From: Candidatus Goldiibacteriota bacterium
GTDB taxonomy: Bacteria > Oederibacteriota > PGYV01 > DSYL01
Reading direction: 5' to 3'
DNA length: 8,310 nucleotides
NCBI GenBank assembly: GCA_026418955.1
Contig: JAOAAI010000093.1
Span: 1 to 8,310 of the forward strand
The translations under genes and the position numbers were made by a program. The notes beneath the pieces were generated by a model. It had not been told where the DNA came from, did not search any database, and saw only the letters and a list, made by a program, of their open reading frames with translations. The first letter of the stretch is position 1; every line of letters starts with the position of its first letter. Positions 1 through 6,006 of the stretch are shown here, piece after piece.

Positions 1-2
1 CC

Positions 3-158
3 TGTGGCTCCATGCTTGAGACATTGACCGAGACTCTCAAGAGGGAGGGAATAAATGATCCCATACCCCTTCTCCGCCACCTCGGCTACACCATCAAGTG
101 GCACGGGCTAGGCTCTGCAGAGGTCGTGAAGAACCCTTCGAAGGAGATGCAATCATGA
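3..158 (+). CDS. C-terminal end of an unidentified gene (partial at window edge)
   Basis: Reading from base 3, the frame is open from the window edge to a TGA at 156-158, giving 51 residues. If translation began inside the window, the first ATG is at 12. Third codon positions are mostly G or C (for example AAG, GAG, CTC, ATC, CAC), unlike the A/T-ending codons of the glycan operon. This suggests a real gene using codons closer to a G+C-richer host. The encoded piece is mixed charged and hydrophobic, with one amphipathic stretch (LLRHLGYTIKWHGL) and no membrane span. I do not recognise the family. The stop is followed by a strong Shine-Dalgarno-like site in the next remnant, and both are in the same frame. 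Confidence 0.4.
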   Translation, partial: CGSMLETLTETLKREGINDPIPLLRHLGYTIKWHGLGSAEVVKNPSKEMQS

Positions 159-166
159 ACCTCTAA

Positions 167-173
167 GGAGGTG
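167..173 (+). promoter_or_regulatory. Shine-Dalgarno site GGAGGTG with no normal start codon
   Basis: GGAGGTG is a near-perfect complement to the archaeal 16S rRNA 3' end. Nine bases downstream, in the open frame, is ATT at 183-185 rather than ATG, GTG or TTG. The GTG inside the site itself (171) is in the same frame but overlaps the site. A plausible reading is a start codon lost by ATG to ATT mutation. Confidence 0.4.
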
Positions 174-516
174 CTTTCCACCATTTCCGATAAACTTCGG
201 AATTTCCGTAAATATTTTTCCTTTAACTTAGAAACATTAGGATGGAATGCATTTACATGGAAGTTCTTTGGAGCGGGCTTGGTAAAAAAAGGGAATCCAA
301 GTAGTTCGAGTTCAGAAAGATATCGAGTTAACTGATTCTAGAATTCTCCTTTTTTCAAAAATACCTTTACCTAAAGACATTTCTTTTAGTTTGTTTTTAG
401 GTCGATCAAACTTTGTCATTCAATCCGAAAATGATAATATGATAGCGCATAACTGTTTTTACTTTTTTCAGATTAACTCTCAAGAGAATGGGGAATTTGC
501 GAAACTACTATATTAA
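171..516 (+). pseudogene. Unknown protein gene, split by +1 frameshift at an A7 run
   Basis: Two open frames join without a gap. The first runs from the Shine-Dalgarno region (GTG 171 or ATT 183) and stops at TGA 333-335. The second is open from 286 to TAA 514-516. Skipping one base in the run of seven A at 284-290 joins them into a continuous product of about 110-114 residues, passing through GAGLVKKGIQVVRVQKDIEL and ending ENGEFAKLLY. Both halves have protein-like composition. I do not recognise a family. The length and the position near a surface-glycan operon are compatible with a truncated N-terminal part of a larger transferase, but that is only a guess. The lost start and the shift point to decay. 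A miscounted homopolymer would restore the frame but not the start. Confidence 0.45.
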
Positions 517-562
517 GTACCTGTGGCTCCTTTCTCAAGAATTTATTAGTACGGAATTGTAA

Positions 563-700
563 ATGTATGTGGTGGTGTATATAGTAAGAAAAACTACGGT
601 GCTTCTTAGAGATGATGTGCACCAAGCTCTTAAAGAAAAAGCTGGTGATAGCAATCTCTCGAACCTGATAAATAAAATTCTAATTGAACATTTGACTTAA
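563..700 (+). CDS. Ribbon-helix-helix (VapB/CopG-like) antitoxin-type DNA-binding protein
   Basis: This frame encodes 45 residues from ATG 563. GTG codons at 569, 572 and 575 are alternative starts. The order is typical of RHH regulators: a beta strand with basic and Thr residues (VRKTTVLLR, residues 8-16), a first helix (DDVHQALKEKAG, 17-28), then a second helix (LSNLINKILIEHL, 32-44). Known RHH proteins of this size dimerise, bind operator DNA through the paired strands and often act as the antitoxin of a VapC-type PIN ribonuclease, repressing their own operon. A T/A-rich element (TTTATTAG, 541-548) lies at a spacing that would suit a leaderless transcript starting near the GTG codons. No PIN toxin follows; the next 36 codons look like the protein's own tail in another frame. 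The RHH assignment is fairly firm, the antitoxin role is inferred. Confidence 0.65.
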   Translation: MYVVVYIVRKTTVLLRDDVHQALKEKAGDSNLSNLINKILIEHLT

Positions 701-702
701 AA

Positions 703-816
703 AGCATGTTCGGTACAATTAAAAACAAAGCACTGATGACGAAACGATATGAGAGAAAACTAATACTGAAGGAAGCTGGACTGTATGGTATTATGATCAG
801 CTTGAAACCTTTGTAA
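703..816 (+). pseudogene. Frame-shifted C-terminal tail of the RHH protein
   Basis: Directly after the RHH stop (698-700), a frame shifted by one base reads SMFGTIKNKALMTKRYERKL and ends at TAA 814-816. Adding one base next to the run around 696-703 joins the two frames, giving EHLT-LK-SMFGTIKN and so on. From memory, archaeal RHH antitoxins often carry a short MFG-containing, charged tail after the second helix, the part that usually contacts the toxin. The piece could instead be a separate 36-residue ORF from ATG 706, five bases after the stop, in the usual place of a toxin start. It shows no PIN acidic residues and is too short to be a toxin domain. Confidence 0.4.
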
Positions 817-1052
817 TAATGCATATATCCTTCAATGATCGGGATGAATTTTAGGATCGACAAGTAGATCTTCAGGCAGTATTTCCTACTACCATACTTC
901 TGCTGGTTATTCAGGGAGATGTGCTTCAGAGGTTCCATCTCTTTTAATGAATTGATAAAGTTTGGCCTCGGAGGCCTCTTAGATATGGCGCTGATCCCAT
1001 TGTAGATTAGTCTACAGACTACAGGACCTTTTGGGATGACTGTAGGGGAGAA
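768..1052 (-). pseudogene. Possible remnant of an unidentified minus-strand gene
   Basis: The minus strand is open across this stretch, as part of a longer open frame (630-1223) whose outer parts look like shadows of plus-strand pieces. The central 95 codons look coding: AAG, ATC, TTC, TAC and CTG are favoured, and the product alternates basic and hydrophobic blocks (SRKYCLKIYLSILKFIPIIE, then GFKLIIIPYSP). The plus strand here is full of stops from 814 to about 1087, which argues against this being only an antisense shadow. There is no start codon with a ribosome site and no family I can name. It could be an internal fragment of a lost gene or a chance open frame. Confidence 0.22.
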
Positions 1053-1089
1053 GACTTGCGACCGACTTTGAAAAGTCCTGCGCTTATGA

Positions 1090-1434
1090 ATTGAGGAGAT
1101 CTCGGCATATACATATCGAAAACTATTGCAACTAAATGAGCGACTAATGCGGCGGTATATTGTTCGGCGATGCCAAGTGGACCCTACTATTGTAACTCTG
1201 GACGATGGACCGATAACTGGCACATTAATAACAGATTTAAGCCTCCTATATCCGATAGGAGTTAAGGAGTTCGTTTACAAAGATTTTAGGGGCTAAATCT
1301 CAGTAAAAATTGCATTTAGATATAAGGCAGCACATAACCCACAAGAATTCGAAGTTCAGAGCTTGGAGCGTTTTGTAAAACTTTTGGGATGTTTTATTCA
1401 CCTGAAAAACATAAGGATTAAATGATGTATTTAT
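1090..1434 (+). pseudogene. Two in-frame coding pieces separated by a stop, unknown product
   Basis: The frame is open from 1090 to TAA 1294-1296 (68 codons, 49 from ATG 1147) and then, in the same frame, from 1297 to TGA 1432-1434 (45 codons). Both halves look protein-like: the first contains VDPTIVTLDDGPITGTLITD and ends KEFVYKDFRG, the second contains a helix-like segment, EVQSLERFVKLLG. The second half lacks ATG; its only conventional start is an internal TTG. A GAGGAGAT ribosome-site-like sequence lies at 1093-1100 with no start codon at the proper distance after it. I read this as one former gene with a nonsense mutation and an eroded start. I recognise no domain. A short expressed ORF from 1147 to 1296 is the alternative. 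Confidence 0.25.
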
Positions 1435-1435
1435 T

Positions 1436-1457
1436 CTTTTAATTTATAATTTTTTTT
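1436..1457 (+). terminator. T-rich stretch, possible plus-strand archaeal terminator
   Basis: Downstream of the plus-strand remnants lie TTCTTTT and then a run of eight T at 1450-1457, with no stem-loop. Oligo-T is the usual archaeal termination signal. It overlaps the stop-codon end of the convergent GT-C gene, so it may simply reflect that gene's lysine-rich C-terminus. Confidence 0.2.
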
Positions 1458-2790
1458 CATATAATATATAGTTATTAATTTCTGATTTACAGTAAAAATT
1501 ATTAGGAATTTTTTTGATAATTTCTATTTGTGATTTTTCAATAAAGATATGTGTAATATTATATTTACTTAAAAATAGGCAAATGTCCTTTTTAACTATA
1601 GGTATTAATTCTTCATACTCAAATTTAAGACTATCTTTATTTCCTCCTCCACATATTATTTTTTGTCTACTATAATAGGCCGTTTCATAGACAAGTTTAG
1701 TTGGAAACACAAGTATCTTCGAGTCTTCTGGGAATACAATTTTGCTTAAATATGAATAACTCGGACATTTTATAAAGTTTATTATATTTTTAATAATTAA
1801 TAAAATAGAAATAAAAAGCGGTGGAAATATAAAAAAAAATATATTATTAGATAAAAATTGTGCCGATATAATGCTCGTTGGTATTGATATAAACGATAAA
1901 TATCGATAATTGTCTCCCCAACGCCATAAGAAAAATAATGCTAGGAGTCCAAAATACCATGCAAAGAAATAATTTAAGTCGATAATCCAATTTAAGTTAA
2001 ATATTGCACCAATAAGAGGAATGAAACAGTATGGCTCGAACTTTACTATTTCCAGGGGCTTTCCAAATGATTTTTTATTATCTTTCCAACTTCCATATTT
2101 AAAGTGAAATTTTAAAATTCCAATATGATCTTTTAGAATGATAATATAAAATCTATTAGATAAAACTAATGCCAAAATTACGCCTAAAATTACAAAGAGC
2201 AAAAATGTAAAGTTAATCTGAATAGCTAATGGAAATAATAAGAGGACTGAAAATGCTAAAGCTTGTGTTGACATTTTATGCGTCAAAAGAAGAAGCGCAA
2301 TAGAAAAACTTGCCAAAACGTTGAGATATGTTGTGTTATTGAGAAGGAGAATAATAGAAAGGTTATAAAAAAAAATTCCGACCGGTCTAGGAGTTTGAGA
2401 AATGCCTTCTATAAAATTTATGGGTGTTACTGAGTATATAAAAGTTGCAAGGATTGCCGTTTGTTCGCCAAATAGATCCTTTGCTAAGAAGTAGCAAAGT
2501 AAAAAACTTCCAAAATCAAACATTATGTCAATCAATAATGGCATTTTCTCCTTGAGATTATCAGGGGTTAAAAAGATAAGAAAGTGATAAAGTGGCGGGT
2601 GTGTATATTCATTATATAAGACAAAGCTATCTAATTTTTTTGGGGCCCTTCCTCTTCTAAATTTTTTTGCTGATATTAGATGGAAAAAAACGTCTACTCC
2701 TTTAGGCGCTAATAATATTAAAGGAACTCTTAGAATAAAAAATATTATTATCGTTCCAAGCAATATATATATCATATTATTATCATCCAT
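1444..2790 (-). CDS. Multi-span membrane glycosyltransferase, GT-C/PMT-ArnT type
   Basis: The gene encodes 448 residues. About ten hydrophobic segments (roughly 7-28, 92-105, 112-128, 137-150, 155-170, 176-190, 193-218, 254-290, 297-311, 316-340) are followed by a soluble C-terminal domain (about 350-448). GT-C enzymes transfer a sugar from a polyprenyl-phosphate donor on the outer face of the membrane. The expected first-loop signature is present: Asp33 in GVDVFFH, with YTHPPLYHF at 62-70 as in the ArnT/PMT/Wbp group. HKMS at 171-174 is another loop histidine motif. It is the last gene of the operon, starting 29 bases after the GT4 stop. ATG 2790 has only a weak purine-rich site before it; Met6 is an alternative start. 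Donor and acceptor are unknown. The length is shorter than AglB/STT3 and it lacks their WWDYG motif, so it is not the oligosaccharyltransferase. Its bases are the most A+T-rich in the window. Confidence 0.7.
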   Translation of the reverse strand: MDDNNMIYILLGTIIIFFILRVPLILLAPKGVDVFFHLISAKKFRRGRAPKKLDSFVLYNEYTHPPLYHFLIFLTPDNLKEKMPLLIDIMFDFGSFLLCYFLAKDLFGEQTAILATFIYSVTPINFIEGISQTPRPVGIFFYNLSIILLLNNTTYLNVLASFSIALLLLTHKMSTQALAFSVLLLFPLAIQINFTFLLFVILGVILALVLSNRFYIIILKDHIGILKFHFKYGSWKDNKKSFGKPLEIVKFEPYCFIPLIGAIFNLNWIIDLNYFFAWYFGLLALFFLWRWGDNYRYLSFISIPTSIISAQFLSNNIFFFIFPPLFISILLIIKNIINFIKCPSYSYLSKIVFPEDSKILVFPTKLVYETAYYSRQKIICGGGNKDSLKFEYEELIPIVKKDICLFLSKYNITHIFIEKSQIEIIKKIPNNFYCKSEINNYILYEKKL

Positions 2791-2819
2791 TTTTCTTTTT
2801 AATATAATACATAATTTTC

Positions 2820-4034
2820 CTATATGAAAGATAATGAATTATAAAATGAAGAAAATGAATGTTTCGAAATTACAGTTTTTCTAGCCTCATTTTTCATTTT
2901 TTCCATTAACTCAGGGCTATTTATGAGAAGCTTTAAGGCTTTATAAATTGCTACTGCACTTCTAGTTGGAATTACAATCCCATTGTTGCCATTTAGTAGT
3001 TCTTCGTGGTATTTAGGCGAATTAGTGGCAATAACAGCACAACCACATGACATGGCCTCTAGAACAGCTAAGGACACATTGCTGCCACTTATTCCAGAAT
3101 ATACGAAAATATCGCTTATTTGTAAAAACTTTAATACTTGATTGCGGTTTAAAATTCCTAATAAATAGATCCGATCTTCTAATTTATTCTTTTTTATAAA
3201 TGTTAAAATGTAATGATCTAAGATCCCACCGCCAATGATAATTACAAAAACATTTGCATGTTCTTTAATAAGTCTATTTAAAGCTGGCATAAGATACTCT
3301 ATGCCTTTTTCCGGAGCTAGACGACAAGTAATATTAATTAATATAGCATTATTAGGTATGCCTAATTCTTCTCTACGTCTTTTAATTTCATTTTTTCCTA
3401 ATGGTTTATAGAAAATAGTATCTACACAATACTGATAACTCCTTAACTTATTAGTTGGCACTCTTAATTTATTCAAATAAATCTGCTTAAGCTCGTATCC
3501 AGTGATCATCAAAATATCTGCCAAAATAGCTGTGAGTCTGATCGCAACAAAGGATGACGCTCTTAAAAATACGGTATGCAAAGCCAGAACTGATCTCCAA
3601 TTTCCATGTGCTTTTTCTATGAGCGGAGACCAATATTCATTACTATAATAATTCGTGGTTGCGCCATAGTCCATTATTATAACCTTCGTATTCGTAAGCT
3701 TTCCAACAATGGAACAATATAATCCAGTAAATACTCCGTCTTGGGATAGTATGTATTTAAACTTGTACTTTTTTTGTAAGTAAAATAGCTTTAGAATACC
3801 TAATAAAATATAAATAAGATTGAATGGAAAAATACACGGATTAAATGGTAAATAATGACTACTTGGCTTTCCAATTTTATGTATTTTATATTCTTTACTA
3901 AAAGTTGGTGGCGCAATAGTTAAGAAGTGAACATCATACTTTGTTGCTAATGCCTTGTATATTTCTCGTACAATTGATTGAGCTCCCCCAGGAAAGGGGA
4001 AAAAATCTATTGCGATACAAACTTTACCTTTCAT
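2820..4034 (-). CDS. Glycosyltransferase family 4 (GT-B fold)
   Basis: The gene encodes 404 residues with a two-domain GT-B layout. The N-terminal domain begins with a Rossmann strand and the glycine motif FPGGAQ (residues 14-19, acceptor side), and has a hydrophobic patch at about 70-86 that may dock on the membrane. The C-terminal domain (about 225-390) has CRLAPEKGIEYL (237-248, with Arg238 and Lys243 for donor phosphates), IIGGG (266-270) and VLEAMSCG (324-331), the nucleotide-sugar site. These retaining enzymes move a sugar from a nucleotide donor to a glycan acceptor in the cytoplasm. In the usual E-x7-E motif the second Glu (326) is kept but the first position is Ser318. ATG 4034 overlaps the preceding stop as ATGA, with a strong GAGGGG site eight bases upstream (4043-4048). 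The protein ends soon after the last predicted helix, so the C-terminus may be slightly short. Substrate unknown. Confidence 0.85.
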   Translation of the reverse strand: MKGKVCIAIDFFPFPGGAQSIVREIYKALATKYDVHFLTIAPPTFSKEYKIHKIGKPSSHYLPFNPCIFPFNLIYILLGILKLFYLQKKYKFKYILSQDGVFTGLYCSIVGKLTNTKVIIMDYGATTNYYSNEYWSPLIEKAHGNWRSVLALHTVFLRASSFVAIRLTAILADILMITGYELKQIYLNKLRVPTNKLRSYQYCVDTIFYKPLGKNEIKRRREELGIPNNAILINITCRLAPEKGIEYLMPALNRLIKEHANVFVIIIGGGILDHYILTFIKKNKLEDRIYLLGILNRNQVLKFLQISDIFVYSGISGSNVSLAVLEAMSCGCAVIATNSPKYHEELLNGNNGIVIPTRSAVAIYKALKLLINSPELMEKMKNEARKTVISKHSFSSFYNSLSFI

Positions 4035-4963
4035 AGATCTTTCCCCTCTAAATATTTCGCCAATTTGAATAATCCTGTCTCCAGTGGGATTTTTGGTTTT
4101 ATATTAAAAAGTTGCTCCATTTTAGCTGGGGATGCAAAAAATAAATTATATTCTTCGGTTTCGCCCTCATGATAGATTTTTAGATCTTCAATTCCAAATA
4201 TTTTTGCAGCTTTTCTAACCAAATCTTTTATTGTTATTGGTTTTCCATAACAATAATCTAAAACCATATTTTTTTCGTCGCTTTCAACAATTTTTATTAA
4301 ACCTCTAATGGCATCTTCCACATACATCGCATCAATGAGATTTCTTCCGTCCCCTCTAATTGTTATTTCATTTGCCTTTTCAAAGTAAAAGCGTTTTACT
4401 AGTTTAGTATAGATCTTTCTCTGAGGTTCAAATGGACCATAAGCTCCAAAAAATCGGAGTATAATGTATTCTTGAATATTTTTTTTCCTTTTATGAAAGA
4501 ACTTTATATATTGTTCAGAAGCGAGTTTAGAAATGGCATAAGGAAGTGTTGGATTTAAATTAATATCAGGACTCACTTCTCCCTTCAAACCGTTATAAAC
4601 TGCACCCGACGAAAAAAATATGAATTTATAAATTTTCACTTTACTCAAAAAATTTACTAATGCATATGCATTATTAAGCATATCATGAGCCGGATCAATA
4701 ACTGACCTAGAGGGATCGGTATTTCCAGCCAAGTAAATACCCACATCAATTTTTTCCCTAATTTTCTCTTGAAGGATGCTTGTCTCATGATCTGATTTAA
4801 GGTCACATTTTAATATTCTTATGTTATAAAAGTGGCTTTTAGCAACAAAATCTGGAAAAGTTTTATCTTTATTAAAAATAGCTATCACATTCCAATTTTT
4901 TGGTATATATTGGAGAAGATTGCGTCCGATGAAACCAGAAGCACCTGTTATAATAACGTTCAT
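4031..4963 (-). CDS. Extended SDR NAD-dependent sugar-nucleotide epimerase/dehydratase
   Basis: The gene encodes 310 residues, normal for the family. TGASGFIG (6-13) binds NAD(P). SSGAVYNG (118-125) and YAISK (142-146, Tyr142 and Lys146) form the Ser/Tyr/Lys catalytic set. LRFFGAYGP (169-177) and IRGDGRNLIDAMYVEDA (202-218) are the conserved substrate-domain motifs. Such enzymes oxidise and reduce UDP-, dTDP- or GDP-sugars to epimerise, dehydrate or reduce them, making donors for the neighbouring transferases. SSG rather than TDE or TSE at the active site argues against a 4,6-dehydratase and fits an epimerase or 4-keto reductase, but the substrate cannot be read from this. ATG 4963 overlaps the stop of the preceding SDR gene as ATGA, which suggests coupled translation. 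It is only distantly like that neighbour, so it is not a recent duplicate. Confidence 0.8.
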   Translation of the reverse strand: MNVIITGASGFIGRNLLQYIPKNWNVIAIFNKDKTFPDFVAKSHFYNIRILKCDLKSDHETSILQEKIREKIDVGIYLAGNTDPSRSVIDPAHDMLNNAYALVNFLSKVKIYKFIFFSSGAVYNGLKGEVSPDINLNPTLPYAISKLASEQYIKFFHKRKKNIQEYIILRFFGAYGPFEPQRKIYTKLVKRFYFEKANEITIRGDGRNLIDAMYVEDAIRGLIKIVESDEKNMVLDYCYGKPITIKDLVRKAAKIFGIEDLKIYHEGETEEYNLFFASPAKMEQLFNIKPKIPLETGLFKLAKYLEGKDL

Positions 4964-6006
4964 AATAGACTCGCCAAATTATATTTATAAAATTCTGCTG
5001 TTTTTTTTATACCTTCCGTAAGCCCAACTCGGGGCTCGTATCCTAACAAAGATTTAGCTAAAGAAATGTCGGGAACCCTCAGCTCGACATCTGGGAAGTT
5101 TTTTCTTACATAAATAATATTAGAATTAGATCCAAGAGTTTCTACTATTTTTTCGGCAAGAGAGGCTATTGTTATAGCCGTTTTCGGATTCCCGATATTA
5201 ATTACATGACCTATTGCCTCCTCTTTTATCGCTGATAATATGGTGCCTTCTATAGCATCGTCAACAAAGCACCATGCTCTTATCTGAAGTCCATCACCGT
5301 AAATCACTAAAGGCTCATTTTTTATAGCAGATGAAATAAATTTATGAATGGCACTTTCACCTGTTTGTCTTGGACCGTAAATATTGAAATAGCGAATAAT
5401 AGTGGACGGTAGCCCTTTTTCTAGGAAGTAGCTATGTACAAAATGTTCTGCAGCAAGTTTGCTAACTGCATAACTCCATCTGGGCTCCTTAACAGAACCT
5501 TGAGTTGTCGGGCCATCCTCCTTACCTAAATATGCATAAGGCCCATAAACTTCACTAGTTGAAGCAAGTATAACTCTTTCTATATGGCCTTCATTGAGCC
5601 CCTCAAGAATGTTATATGTGCCTATCAAATTGACTTTCATTGTTGTAATTGGGCTTTTTGTAATAGTATTAATGCCTGCTATTGCAGCCATATGGAAAAC
5701 AATATCTACTTCTTTGAGTATTTTGGTGAGTAGTGAACGATTTAGTACGTCTCCGCGAACTACTTTTATATTCTTTTCATAAGTGAAATTAGTGAATTTT
5801 AAAGAATCTCTATAAAAGTTATCATAGATGATGATTTTGTTATTTTCCTTCAGTTTATCAACCAAGTGAGAACCTATAAATCCCGCTCCGCCCGTGACTA
5901 ATATTGTTTTACCATGTAATGTATTTTTTAATGACAAAATTTTCACCTCTAATGGGTACGGCATTTTTATTTTTATTCTAGGTATTTCTATTTTTCCCCA
6001 ATTCAC
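4960..6006 (-). CDS. Extended SDR epimerase, GalE/UDP-glucuronate decarboxylase-like
   Basis: The gene encodes 348 residues from GTG 6006, or 325 from TTG 5937. Numbering from GTG: TGGAGFIG (38-45) binds NAD, with Asp62 after the second strand (YDN); ASTSEVYG (148-155) with Thr150/Ser151 and Glu152, and YAVSK (179-183), form the active site; YFNIYGPR (206-213) and VIYGDGLQIRAWCFVDDA (234-251) shape the sugar pocket. TSE with EPRW before the Tyr is more like UDP-glucuronate decarboxylases and related UDP-sugar epimerases than GalE of E. coli type, but the product sugar remains open. GTG 6006 overlaps the GT2 stop as GTGA and has AAGGAAAG before it. However, a better GAGGTG site at 5944-5949 precedes TTG 5937, which would start the protein MSLKNTLHGKTILVTGG, the usual SDR spacing. 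I keep the longer form because its overlap matches the other junctions. Confidence 0.82.
   Translation of the reverse strand: MNWGKIEIPRIKIKMPYPLEVKILSLKNTLHGKTILVTGGAGFIGSHLVDKLKENNKIIIYDNFYRDSLKFTNFTYEKNIKVVRGDVLNRSLLTKILKEVDIVFHMAAIAGINTITKSPITTMKVNLIGTYNILEGLNEGHIERVILASTSEVYGPYAYLGKEDGPTTQGSVKEPRWSYAVSKLAAEHFVHSYFLEKGLPSTIIRYFNIYGPRQTGESAIHKFISSAIKNEPLVIYGDGLQIRAWCFVDDAIEGTILSAIKEEAIGHVINIGNPKTAITIASLAEKIVETLGSNSNIIYVRKNFPDVELRVPDISLAKSLLGYEPRVGLTEGIKKTAEFYKYNLASLL
5944..5949 (-). promoter_or_regulatory. Internal GAGGTG ribosome site offering a TTG start at 5937
   Basis: GAGGTG on the minus strand sits six bases before TTG (5935-5937), an ideal Shine-Dalgarno spacing. The resulting N-terminus has the normal short lead before the NAD-binding motif of an SDR enzyme. 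The site falls on codons for Glu-Val of the longer reading, so it could be coincidence. It decides between the 325- and 348-residue forms. Confidence 0.4.

Larger units (their letters stand above)
1..1443. other. Region of decayed gene fragments at the operon's distal end
   Basis: This stretch holds no long intact gene that I can defend. It contains at least four short coding-like pieces, mostly on the plus strand, opposite to the glycan operon that ends at 1444. Several are interrupted by a single-base shift or a stop: a gene tail (3-158), a frame split at an A7 run (171-516), an RHH antitoxin remnant (563-816), a possible minus-strand remnant (768-1052) and two in-frame pieces (1090-1434). 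Base composition is patchy: 1-160 and about 770-1300 are visibly richer in G+C than the operon. I infer an accessory region in decay. Sequencing errors in homopolymers could account for some of the breaks. Confidence 0.5.

Noticed and set aside
733..769. Possible C/D-box small RNA (CTGATGA then CTGA)
   Set aside because: The C box lacks the purine at its first position, the 26-base spacing leaves no clear D' and C' pair, and the stretch reads as the RHH tail.
768..1052. IS630-like transposase from the IIIPYSP sequence on the minus strand
   Set aside because: Only this short segment resembles the LPPYSPELNP motif. The following Glu, the upstream DN motif and terminal inverted repeats are not visible.
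1444..2790. AglB/STT3 oligosaccharyltransferase
   Set aside because: The protein is too short and lacks WWDYG; the HPPLYH loop fits a PMT/ArnT-type enzyme better.
3978..4172. Plus-strand 64-codon open frame
   Set aside because: Antisense to the GT4/SDR junction, with no family features.
5594..5782. Plus-strand 62-codon open frame
   Set aside because: Antisense to the conserved core of the SDR gene; its hydrophobic look comes from the opposite strand's codons.
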